Source of the DNA: Mytilus californianus
Taxonomy: Eukaryota; Mollusca; Bivalvia; Mytilida; Mytilidae
Length of the DNA: 64,000 bases
Direction: 5' to 3'
Assembly (NCBI RefSeq): GCF_021869535.1
Contig: NW_026262712.1
Location: 68,046,100 to 68,110,099 of the forward strand
The position numbers were made by a program, and so were the translations under genes. Positions 23,498 through 34,100 of the stretch are shown piece after piece. Position 1 is the stretch's first letter. Each line of letters begins with the position of its first letter. The notes under the pieces were generated by a model that saw only the letters and a program-made list of their open reading frames with translations, did no database searches and was not told the origin of the DNA.

Positions 23498-24521
23498 TTG
23501 ACTCATAAAGAAAAAGAAATAGCTGAAACTAGAAATGTGCCAGTACATTTAAAAGACATGTTCCAAAATATTGCACCTGGACATTCAGAGAAAGAGAAGG
23601 ATGCTATAGCTGACATTTTGAATAAATACTCTGATACCTTCTCCAAAGTTGAAACCGACGTTGGAAAAACCAGTCTTATTGAGTTTTGTATTGAGACTAG
23701 AGATGCAAAACCAATTAGGCAACCCCTAGACGAGTCCCTATGACTTATGCAGGTAAAGAAAAGAAGTTGATTGAACAAATGACAAACCAAGGGATAATTC
23801 AGAAGTCAACATCTCCTTGGTCGAGTCCCCTTATACTAGTATTAAAGAAAAACGGGAAGGTTAGAGCGTGCTGTGATTACAGAATTTTAAATCGTGCTAC
23901 AAAACCCGAAGCATGGCCTCTTCCACGCATTCAGGGTTGCTTGGATACAGTTGCTGGTGGCACTACATTTAATACCTTTGATTTGACCAGTGGTTTTAAT
24001 CAGATTCCGGTTAGAAAAAAAGACATTCTTAAAACTGCATTTGTAACTAAATACGGGTTATATGAATACAAAACCTTACCATTTGGATCAGCTTGTTGCC
24101 AAAGACTTATGGAGTTGGTCCTTAGTGGTCTGCAGTGGCAATTTTTATTGATATATTTAGATGATATCATTTTATTTTCATCCAATTTCTCCCAACATTT
24201 AGAAATATTAGATATTGTCCTTAAAAAACTTCAGGAAGCTTGTTTAAAATTAAAACCTGAAAAATGTAATATTTTTCAAACTGAGGTTACATTTTTGGGC
24301 CATGTAGTGTCTAAAAAGGGCATACAACCCAACCATGATAATGTTACGAAAATATTAGAATGTACAGTTCCCAAAACAGTAAAAGGCGTAAGACATATAC
24401 TAGGTCTTGGGAGTTATTATAGACGCTTTATCAGAAATTTTTCTGATTTAGTAAAACCATTGACAGAATTAACCAAAAAGTCTTCAAAATTTGTATGGTC
24501 TGAAAGCTTATGGCAGCCGAA
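23498..24521 (+). pseudogene. Ty3/Gypsy reverse transcriptase
   Basis: Frame one (23498-23743) holds the N-terminal linker with APGHSEKEKDAIADIL and FSKVETDVG. After a frame change, 23740-24521 holds the core: STSPWSSPLILVLKKNGK, CCDYRILN, FDLTSGFNQIPV, LPFGSACCQRLMEL, the catalytic YLDD (residues 139-142 of the second frame), FLGHVVSKKGI and YYRRFIRNFS. The palm acids are intact, but the frameshift separates the start of the domain. Copying the element RNA into DNA would be its role. Near 24507 the frame jumps straight into the middle of RNase H, so the start of RNase H is deleted. Confidence 0.9.
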
Positions 24522-24860
24522 CTTTGAATAAAGAAGAAAGAAACTACTGCATAACTGACAAAGAGTTGTTAGCAGTTAGGTACTTCAAAGAGTATTACAA
24601 GCCATATCTTTTAAAGAGAACATTTACAGTGCGTACAGACCATCAAGCACTTATATGACTTTTCAGTCTAAAAGAACCAACTGGTCGTATAGCTAGATGG
24701 ATCAAAATTCTTTCTATTTTCACATTCACTATACAATACAGGCCAGGTCATTAACATGCATATGGCAATGCTGATTTTATGTCTAGATGTTTAAATCCAA
24801 AAGATTGTGACTGTCCATTAAAACGATAACATGGAATATTTAACATGTGGGCCTAGTAAG
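24508..24860 (+). pseudogene. Ty3/Gypsy RNase H, truncated at its start
   Basis: The shifted frame reads AYGSRTLNKEERNYCITDKE, then RTDHQAL with an early stop, RIARWI and ADFMSRCLNPKDCDCP. These are the second half of Gypsy RNase H and the linker after it. The first strand, with the usual DASxxGxG acid, is absent. The sequence ends near 24860, where a foreign repeat begins. Confidence 0.8.
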
Positions 24861-26086
24861 CAAGAGGCTGTCCAGAGCATGTGTCGCTCACCTTATCTAC
24901 TGTGGTTTTATAAATCATGTAAAATAAGGTTAAAATCATATAGATACCCTAATAATGGTTGAGGCCAAGTTTGGTTTAATTTGGCCCAGTAGTTAAATTA
25001 AAAGCAGAAGATTTTTGAAAAGATTTTAAAAAATTACCAATAAATTGCAGAAAATAACTTTAAAGGACAATAACTCCAATAAGATGTCAATTGCCAATTG
25101 GTCATGTTAACTTATTTGTGGATCTTTCTTTGTTTGATATTTTTGCTGTTTACAGTATATCTCAATCTATAATGATATTCAAGATAATTAACAAAAAATC
25201 AAAAATTTCTGTATAATGCTGAAAATACCTTTAAATGTTTTATGGAACACCCTTCAAAACAAATATGAGCAGGGGTTCCCCTGACCCCGACTCACCCGCC
25301 GGGCCTTCGGGGCATTCACCCAATATAAGTATGCTGAAAGAAAAGATATAAGAATGGTTTATAGAAAAAGTAACACTGAATAATTCTAAAAAGGGAACAT
25401 ATCAAGGAGAAATTATTAGCACCCCCCCCCCCCTGAAAAAATTGCACCCCCTGGAAAAAAATCAAGTCATCCCAATAGTTACTGAAGACCCCTCATCATT
25501 ATTTAAATTAGTTTTGAAGTTGTGATCATTTGAAATTGTTTTTTTTACATTTTCCCATAGACTTCTATAGTAAACCCCTATGTTCTATTTCTACCAATGT
25601 GGACCATGTTGGTTGTAGGGCAGGGTCATCAGATACTTGTTTCAATCAGGATACTCTAATAATAATTGTGGCTAAGTTTAATTCCATTTGGCCATGTAGA
25701 TTAAGAGGAGAAGATTTTTGTAACAGATTGACTTTAAGGGGCAATAACTCCTTAAGGGGTCAATTGATAATTTTAGTCATGTTGACCTGATGAACATTTA
25801 ATCCCGTTAGATTTGCTCTAAATGTTTTAGTTTCAGAGATATAAACCAAAAACTGCCTTTCACTCATATGTTCTATTTTTAGCCATGGCGGCCATCTTGA
25901 TTGGTAGGCGGGGTCATCGGATACATCTTTTAAACTAGATACCCTAAGGGGATGATTTAGGCCAAGTTTGGGTTAATTAGGCTCAGTGGTTTCAGAGGAG
26001 AAGATTTTTGTAAAAGTTAACGACGACGACGACGGACGACGACGGACGATGGACGCCAAGTGATGAGAAAAGCTGACTTGACCCTT
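24861..26086 (+). repeat. Bivalve dispersed repeat replacing part of Gypsy pol
   Basis: The segment starts near CAAGAGGCTG and GTGTCGCTCACC. It has internal direct copies of 'ggccaagtttggtttaat' and 'gaggagaagatttttgtaa', a (GAC)-rich run at 26020-26053, and an end 'gatgagaaaagctgactt'. I recall this family as very common in bivalves, with ends related to GTGTCGCTCACC and AAAAGCTCACTTG. The Gypsy frame stops at its left edge and resumes inside integrase at its right edge. The integrase zinc-finger region is gone, so insertion came with a deletion of pol. The part 25430-25590 is the reverse of 12930-13080. Confidence 0.65.
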
Positions 26087-27021
26087 TGCGGGGCAAATAA
26101 ACCCCCATCAAAAACTGCAAATGCTCCTTTAGGTAGTATGCCTACTGGTGCGCCTTGGGATAGACTTGCAACGGATAAAATGGGTCCATTCCCTGTTACC
26201 CCAAGAGGTAACAAATACATACTTACAATAACTTGTCATTTTACCAAGTGGGTTGACATATTTGTTAAACAGGACCAGACTGCTGCAACTTGTGCAAACC
26301 ATATTTATATGTCGTTATGGATGTCCTTTGTCCCTTCATGTCGATCAGGATAGAAATTTTGAAAGCGACCTGTTCAAAGAGCTCTGTGAGCTCCTTGAAA
26401 TTCGTAAAACTAGAACCAGTCCTCGAAACCCAAAGGGAAACGGACAAGGTGAACAATTTAATCGTACTGTTCTAGGAATGATTAAATCATATATAAAAGG
26501 TGAACAAACCAAATGGGACCAACATTTGGGTTGTTTGGCTGGGGCATACAGAGCCAAGCCCAATAAATCCACTACCTTAACCACTAATCTTATGCTATTG
26601 GGCAGAGAGATAAGATTACCACATGAAATATTAAAAGGGGGTATTCCCTTAACACTCATTAAAGAAAATTTTAACTATTATGGAGGATATGTACAAAATC
26701 TTAGAAACAGTCTTCAAAAAGCACATAAAGTTGCTAGAAACCATTTGCAAGTAAATGCAAAAAGAAGAACAAATTATTATGACAAAGAGTCAAACTTAAC
26801 AATTTTTGAAGTAAATGACAAAGTATGGTGTATGTTAGGAAACAAAAAGGGAATAAGTCCCAAGTTACAGGCATTGTACTTGTCCATGTCTGATAACAAG
26901 AAAATTTAATGATTTAAACTATGAAATTCAAGTAGACGAAAGTGGTCTAAGAAAAGTCGTCAATCACGACAAGTTGAAACAATACAATGGAGAAAATATA
27001 CCAAAGTGGATCAATTTTTAG
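26087..27021 (+). pseudogene. Ty3/Gypsy integrase, N-terminally truncated
   Basis: CGANKPPSKT starts at the end of the HHCC finger. The catalytic core follows with WDRLATDKMGP (first Asp), then, after a frameshift near 26290-26340, LHVDQDRNF (second Asp) and PKGNGQGEQFNRT (Glu). The C-terminal part includes YDKESNLTIFEVNDKVW and, after another frame change near 26880, a GPY/F-like tail ending NIPKWINF at 27021. The catalytic DDE residues remain visible although the frames are broken. No polypurine tract or 3' LTR could be found downstream. Confidence 0.85.
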
Positions 27022-27667
27022 TCAAGAAAAAATGATTTCCTGTTACATATTACTCTTACTGGGGATTAAGACTAACATTTTATTTAGTCTATTACGATTA
27101 TTGTATAAATCATATGAATATTATTTTTCTAGTTGAAATAAAATTTTAAATGTTTGCAAATATGTAAACATGGACCATTATAAAATGTATATATTTATAA
27201 ATCTGAAATTTATGTTTGGACAAAAGACTGATGTAAATATTTGTTAAATAAAATTAACCTTGTCACAAAGTTTGACAATGCATATTAATGATAATATTAA
27301 GAATACTGGGCTTACTCCCATAGCTAAACCCTTTCTTGTAAAGCCATAGAATAAAGTAACATGAATTGAAAACAAAGGTCATGTGTACTTTAATGGAGAA
27401 TTTCAGTGTGAAATCTATTGTTGAGTTAATAATACATGTAATAAATAAGTATTCAAAATTTAATGATGTTGACAAGAATCTATCAGGGAAAAAAATTTGT
27501 AAAAAAAAATATGAATATATATATATTTATATATATACATAAAGTAAATTTGAAAATAAGAAAAATAAAATAGTAGTGTGTTGGTATGTACAAAAAGGCA
27601 ACATAGGCGAGTCCTTGTCAAATTTATGTACAAGTGACTCAAAATCTGCCTCTATTTGTGTTTTCAG
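27022..27667. other. AT-rich spacer, no 3' LTR seen
   Basis: A 3' LTR starting TGTAGAGTAC is expected here but absent. The stretch is AT-rich with TA repeats at 27513-27540. A pyrimidine-rich tract ending TTTTCAG at 27667 is a possible splice acceptor for the next item. Confidence 0.45.
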
Positions 27668-28030
27668 ATGTTTTACCAACTGAAATGCAAAAGAGGTCTT
27701 GCATACAGATGTATGCGTTGCCAACAGCCGTAGTCCTTTAAAGCGGAGAAAAACAGGGTAAAGACCTATATTTTGAAGAGGCATCTGGCTTTAGATAAAG
27801 CCAGATTTTACTGCACTCTGTGCATGTTTAGATGTAACGACACAAAAAACCTAGATAGACATCTTTGGTCATTTGTACCTGATCTCAGACAGAAAGAAAC
27901 CCAGATGAACAGCAACAGATACCTAGGGGATATGGAATATTTAAAAGAAAGTCCAGTGCCTTATTTGTTCAACACCACAATGATGGACTATGTGTCATTA
28001 CCTCATGCTGAAAGCTACCAAGTCTGGTAG
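27668..28030 (+). pseudogene. C2H2-like zinc-finger exon remnant
   Basis: After a good acceptor (27661-27667) the frame reads MFYQLKCKRGLAYRC and MRCQQP, meets an in-frame TAG at 27731-27733, then continues with KRHLALDKARFYCTLCMFRC and NLDRHLWSFVP. The second part fits a C2H2 finger: CTLC followed twelve residues later by RH, but the last His is missing. The first part has a CxxC-like RCMRC. I recall similar two-finger frames from bivalve predicted proteins of unknown role. The frame then runs to a stop at 28028 near a shift into the low-complexity frame. It probably belongs to the dispersed unit that includes copy C. Confidence 0.5.
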
Positions 28031-28730
28031 TGAGACAGCAACACCATTAGTTTCTTTGCCATATCCTCATGCCTCTACTCCTGCCAGCATACCTCATTCT
28101 TCCTACCATCATCTTCTTACCATGTCGTCTAACCCAACTACCAGACCTATTAGTCATCTATCATCATTAACCATGCCATTGTATCCAACTGCCACATCTA
28201 CTAGTCATCTAACATTACCAACCATGCCATCATATCCAACTGCCACTGCTATAAGTCACCTCCCATTACCAACCATGCCATTTCCAACTGAAGAACCTAC
28301 TTTTCAGTTACCAACCATGTCTACATCTACAACTGCAATTAACTACTATACCGCTGAACCTATGTATAATCATCGTCAAACCATGCCATCTTCTTCTTCC
28401 ATTACCAATCAAACAACTGCAACAACAGCTGAGTTAAGTTCATATCTTCAGATAGAAATGAGTGGTAGTCCAGAAATGCATACTGTTTTGAGGTTTTCTC
28501 GCCAGAGATTGGCTCCCCTTCAAGGACGGTCCTTGAAAGGGAGGCTGTGGCATCTTCCAAGGATGAGCAAATATATCTTGCCGCAGTTGCTTGGGCATGA
28601 GCAACCGTCAATCAACATTGACACATGTCAGAGTCCCGCCTTACCCACTGACATCAATAAATCAGACAATGATGTGAACAGACAAGTCCTGCAATATGGG
28701 GGTATGAAATGTGATGTAAAAGAAAGTTAG
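27990..28730 (+). pseudogene. Ser/Thr/Pro-rich low-complexity frame next to the finger exon
   Basis: The 246-residue frame is dominated by Ser, Thr and Pro, with an imperfect repeat of about 23 residues built on LPTMPSYPTAT and SHL. The end has EMHTVLRFSRQRLAPLQGR and closes with MKCDVKES where copy C of the long repeat begins. It overlaps the end of the finger frame in a different register, so one indel probably separates what was a single coding stretch. The function is unknown. It could be an intrinsically disordered tail of a transposon-borne or multi-copy protein. I do not claim that it is expressed. Confidence 0.4.
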
Positions 28731-29911
28731 AATATATGCAGTGATTTCTTTAAGGTTATGATTCTGATAAATAATTATTGTTGTGAGAAAAAGTGTTTTT
28801 CAAGATCGAGTTTTCTATTTGAATAAATGTTGTATAGGTTGCACTTTGTAAATATAGCTGTTTCACAAACAACGCCTATTTTGGGGAGATATATAATATT
28901 CATAGATATTTTAAATTGTTTACGTACTGCTTCCCAGATATGATCTCTATGTTCATCTCATACAAACATAACTTGGAAATGTTACCAGTATAAATACACA
29001 TGGTAGCGGCGAAATTGAATTCTGAGGAAGACCCAAAGTGAAGGGAGGGGCAGTACAGAATTTAAGTACAAGTTTAAATTCTTAGAAGTGCGGGGCATAT
29101 AAGTGGCCATGGCGTTGTCTGTTTGTTTTCGATCTATGAGTTTGACTGTCCCTCTGGTATCTTTCGTCCCTCATTCATAAAAAAGTGGCACAGTTTTAGT
29201 CGTAAAGGGAGTTCCTATGGGAAATTGCATTGTGTATATTTACAGAATGCAACCTATATTGGGTGAAAAAAGAGAACATGTAAAATTTCACCAAATCTGA
29301 TTTATCTTAGAGATCTTATTTAAAATTTAACTCAAATATATAGTTTTATAAATATTTCATGAAGATTGAGAAAATCCTGGGCCTTAACTATGATAACTTA
29401 GCATAAATTCACAGTTTACAATATGCATAGTTTACTTAAAGCACTGAATGCAAGGTAAATTCATAATATATGAATATTTGTAATTTAAATTGTTTAAAAG
29501 TGCTTATATTTACTCTTCGTAGTCATTGAAACTCATAGATCCTTGATGAATATTGTTGTTGTGGTGTTTTCGTCCTGCCGATAACCCAAAAGTAAGCTGT
29601 AACACCTGAATGTGCTTTTTTGTGACCGCGGCATAAAAAAATACCAGCTAGACATACAAAAATACCTCAATAAAACTAACAGTAGTGTGTTCTATCCAAA
29701 ATCTATACTAAATATTCCGTATTCACAGAAACAGCAGAATTATTTAGCAAATGTCAGGCCCCATTAGAAAAAACAGAAAAATGCCTATCCCCTGGGTCAT
29801 GAAACAGATAATTTAACCTGTAAGTGCTAAGATTTTATAAATTATCAAGGTCTTTTGTATATAAACTGTGCTTGAAAGCTATGCAAAAAACAGATGTAAG
29901 CAGTCAGTTTC
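28701..29911 (+). repeat. Long dispersed repeat, copy C (complete)
   Basis: This copy holds the left, middle and right parts seen separately in B and A. Between about 29100 and 29180 the sequence found in A and B is replaced by a retroelement tail ending TTTGACTGTCCCTCTGGTAT, after which homology resumes at AAAAGTGGCACAG. Copy C directly follows the zinc-finger/low-complexity frame and may be its 3' untranslated region. Confidence 0.7.
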
Positions 29912-30232
29912 CCTTTATTCGCTAATATACTCACTATAAAAAATGTTTCATTAATGAAGCCCCTCGTTGATGTACCAAAGTCAAGTATACAGACATATAC
30001 TATTAATAACCACATTTAAGGCATTTATCACAAAGTCGACAAGTAATTGCTGTATATATGGTTCATTTATATAAACAATCAAAATGTGCCAAAATTAGGT
30101 CTTACTAAATATTTTTTTCGATTAAGGTAGAGACGGACGGGTATCACATGACCTATTATAGCACGTGCATTATGCGTAATTAAATTCGGTTCCGATTCTT
30201 TTTTTACGCAATCGGTAGACAAGGTAAACAAA
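29912..30232 (+). promoter_or_regulatory. Presumed upstream region of the transposase-exonuclease gene
   Basis: This stretch lies before the first exon and outside the recognised repeats. It should contain the promoter if the gene is active. An E-box-like CACGTG occurs at 30161-30166. No TATA box is convincing. The role is inferred from position only. Confidence 0.25.
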
Positions 30233-30240
30233 GAAAATGG

Positions 30241-30796
30241 GGGTCTCACTAATTAGCGACAAGAAGCGTCAAGAAGCGACAAGAAGCGACAAGAAACGTC
30301 AAGAAGCGTCAAGAAGCGACAAGAAGAATAAATTTAGCGACAAGAAGACTATTCAATATCCAAATAAAATATTCACGTTTTAGTAACATTATCTTTTCTG
30401 GACACTGATTCACGTATAATGCATTTTGCATGCAGTCAGTTTGTTATATTTTAGACAAAGAGAGTGTTAAAAAATTTATAAAATGAATATATTATTGTTC
30501 TAAAACACAAGAACATGTAAAAATTAATATCATACTATGACAGGGAAATTTCTATGTTTATCAATATCTATCAATATATTTAAAAAAAAAAATGAAAATC
30601 ACTTTACTTTCCGTATATTAAAATAAAAAATGTCAATGCATATTTTTTTAATATATTTATTTTAATAATATTTTTATTAAGTTTTCTTGTCGCTAAATAG
30701 TCTTCTTGTCGCTTCTTGTCGCTAAATTTATTCTTCTTGTCGCTTCTTGACGCTTCTTGTCGCTAAAATTCTTCTTGTCGCTAATTAGTGAGACCG
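30241..30796. mobile_element. Terminal-inverted-repeat element 1 (556 bp, non-autonomous)
   Basis: The left end GGGTCTCACTAATTAGCGAC and the right end CTAATTAGTGAGACC are inverted. Inverted arms extend over about 110 bp and are made of GCGACAAGAA/GCGTCAAGAA words in 10-bp steps. The perfect 8-bp direct repeat GAAAATGG (30233-30240 and 30797-30804) is the target-site duplication. The interior is AT-rich without coding. Long arms and an 8-bp duplication fit several DNA transposon superfamilies (hAT, P, some MULEs). I cannot choose. A sister element at 31504-38305 has the same ends. Confidence 0.9.
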
Positions 30797-30800
30797 GAAA

Positions 30801-30887
30801 ATGGCAGACGACTGCGACCGCCTTAGTGTTCGCGGTCGGTTTATTAGAACGACAGATTCAAAAAATCTAAAAGGATGGACACTTTGA
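30801..30887 (+). other. Short upstream ORF overlapping the main start
   Basis: ATG at 30801 lies in the right-hand target duplication of element 1 and opens a 28-codon frame starting MADDCDRLSVRGRF. It ends at TGA 30885-30887, overlapping the main frame start at 30875 in another register. It may be a regulatory upstream ORF, or the original N-terminus cut off by an indel. Confidence 0.4.
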
Positions 30888-31155
30888 ACGAGAGAGATAA
30901 ATTTACTCAATGGGGAGACCATGATTATGGTACGAGGGGAGAATTGCCATTAGAACCGACAATGATTCAAGAGACACCGGTATCAGTTGAGAACATAGCC
31001 TCCAATGTTACTGTTTCAACTGATATCGGACACAGTAAAAACATCTTATGGAATGAAGGCAGGAGGGTTGTTGAGTTGGAAGTGCTAGCGGAACAACTCT
31101 TCTGCAACAGATGCAACACCCCACTCCATCTGAAGGATATAGTAGGTGAAATGAG
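30875..31155 (+). CDS. Fusion gene exon 1
   Basis: It encodes [13 protein letters not shown] through [20 protein letters not shown] to IVGEM, with two bases of an Arg codon left. The donor is GTAAAC at 31156. The CNRC pair is the first half of a zinc site completed in exon 2. The start at 30875 is the first Met after a stop at 30845 in this frame. The N-terminal 60 residues resemble nothing I know. Confidence 0.75.
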
Positions 31156-34100
31156 GTAAACAATAATTTTTAGCACCCCTTCATTTTTTTACAAACTATC
31201 AAAACCATGTGAAGTTTGTAGGAATATGATTGCAATTCACTTTCAAATATGTCCTGCTGGCAGAAATCTTTACAATTTTTCTCTCAATCCAAACCCTTGT
31301 AGGAAATCAATACTAACATGACAGTGATTGTTTCTTTGCCTATTATACATTTTAGCTCACTATGCGATATGGGTTTTACTCATTTTTGTAGGCCCTGACT
31401 GACCGATAGTTGTTAAATTCTGTGTCATTTGGTCTCTTGTTGAGATTTGTTTAGAGAGTTGTCTCATTGGAAATCATACCACATCTTATATAAATAGAAT
31501 ATTGGGTCTCACTAATTAGCGACAAGAAGCGACAAGAAGCGTCAAGAAGAAACAAATTAGCGACAAGAAGAATAATTTAGCGACAAGAAGTATAATTTAA
31601 TGACAAGAAAACAAATTTAGCGTAAAAAATCTAAATACAATGTATTGATTATTCTAAATAAATAAATAATTTTTGAAACATACATTAAATTGTTTTGTTT
31701 TAATCAAAGATTTGTATACAAATCCTTGTTTTAATATATGAGAAACAAGAGTTCTTATAAACTTTGTTTTTTATTGTCAAGAAAAGGTTTAAGATAATAT
31801 ACCTTCAATTTACAACATAGCAACATAGTGTATAGATGAATTAATCCACATCACTTTGAAAACGGCCCCACCCATTTCCCTCCCCCCTGTGTATGTGTAT
31901 AGTGTGTATGTGTATATATGCTGTTGGAATCTAGACCAGTCTCAGATCAGATGCATGTTAATGTCTAACTCTGATCGGAATCCAGTCAGGAAACCTGTGA
32001 ATCCAGATGGTTACTAGTGTAAAACAAAGACATGTTTGGGAAAAGAACCACAGTTTAATGCTTAAATTTCATATTAATAAAACACAAACAACAGTACAGT
32101 TTGAAAACAATACACAAATTAATTAATTAATAATCTGTGGTATTCCACTCAAGGGAATATTACATTTATAATATGAAACCAAAACTATGTGTTCTTGTAA
32201 TATAATCTACTCTACACATTTATAAAATATACAGTTAAATTAAATCAATTATATATCTATAATTAGTTGATGAAGCAACCTAAACATCTCAATAAAAATT
32301 AAAATAAAATAGGGTGGGTGAGGATGGGATTTTAAATTCGCTAATGCCAAATTGCAATGCGTCTGCTTCATGCAGTCGTATTATCTAGAATGCCTAAATG
32401 AGGCGCGCAGTAATTAAAACAAAAGGATGATAATTAATTAATTATCTCTGCCGATTGGATAATTTGAAATAAGGGCCTTGTTCTGATTGGTTCCCTTCCC
32501 ACATCTCACAAAGCAATTAGAGAGCGAGATGTCAAGAGTGGCCAGTAGGGAATTCCTTATATCATTGGTTGTTATTAATAGATATAAGCTGAAATAAAAT
32601 ACCCAATCGGCAATAAAGGACAGGTAATGCATGTGCGATGATACATGTCAACATGCTGTGTATTAATAATCCATTTTTCTTGTTAATAAAAATATCACAT
32701 TAATCCACATCACTTTGAAAACGGCCCCACCCATTTCCCTCCCCCCTGTGTATGTGTATAGTGTGTATGTGTATATATGCTGTTGGAATCTAGACCAGTC
32801 TCAGATCAGATGCATGTTAATGTCTAACTCTGATCGGAATCCAGTCAGGAAACCTGTGAATCCAGATGGTTACTAGTGTAAAACAAAGACATGTTTGGGA
32901 AAAGAACCACAGTTTAATGCTTAAATTTCATATTAATAAAACACAAACAACAGTACAGTTTGAAAACAATACACAAATTAATTAATTAATAATCTGTGGT
33001 ATTCCAAACTTCCCAAACATGTGTGGTGTAACCAGTAGAAGGTAGGTTAAATGGTTTATTATTTCCCCAGGGCAACTGCAAATTTGTTCATGACTTCCTG
33101 TCTGTGTGCAAAAGAAGGATCCAAGTATGATTTGTATGCATTAGATTTCCAATCACCCTGTGATTGTATGAGATCAGCTGGAACCCCACATTCTAAGGCA
33201 AAGAAGGCCCTTCCTCTGCGAAAACTACATGTATGTCCCGAATAATTGCTGCTGTCATAACCCAACCTAGATAAGTTCTGTTTTAGCATCTTTACAAAGG
33301 CTGTATATATAAGAGGGGTAACCTTGCCTCGTACTAAATACAGGAAGACAGGTGAGGGGGCTGACACTGCTGGCACCTGTTTAAAATTTAAAAGAAGCGC
33401 CTTAGAGGGACATACATGAGAATTCTTCACTCTAGGAAGGGGAATTTCTAATATACGCTCTGAAAATTGAATTGTTTTGGTTTTGCGTACTTTTAAACAG
33501 ACACCATCTGAGTGAAAATGGATTTCCTCACGAGTAAAATGTCGCAAAGGATCAGAAGCTGAAATTGAAGGGGCAAACAAATTTGACTTCCTTAAAAAGG
33601 AGAAAAAAGCCACTAAGCAGGCTGCCCAAAAACACAAGTCCTTACTACTGCTGACTGACAGTAAAGTAAATATCTCATTCAAAATTTTTGGTGTAATAGG
33701 CAATTTTCTATGTATGGCAGCACCTAACACACGTTTAGCACCCTTGAGTACTGACTCCATAAAAAAGGAATCTAGCGGAGATGCAACTCCTGATTCTAAA
33801 TGTAGCAACCGCACAATTGACAAATAATTTGTTATGGAATTAAATTGTAACCTTGAAGATAAATAGGCTACATATCTGGCTAAATTCATAGGACTTAATG
33901 GAACAAGGGTAATATTTAATCTTCTACAAAATTCTGCGTATGACTTGAAATAGTTTAAATATGTCTTTTTGGTAGATTCAGCATAAGTATGACATCTAAA
34001 GTTAGCAACAATACTATCCAGTGATCTCACCTCCCTCGATACCAGTGAGCCTAAATAAAAGAAAACGAAGGGCATTACTAGACATGTGCCTAACAAGATC

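Noticed and set aside
30250-30350. GCGACAAGAA array as a CRISPR-like array
   Set aside because: The words are 10 bp with no spacers and form the arms of an inverted-repeat element in a eukaryotic genome.
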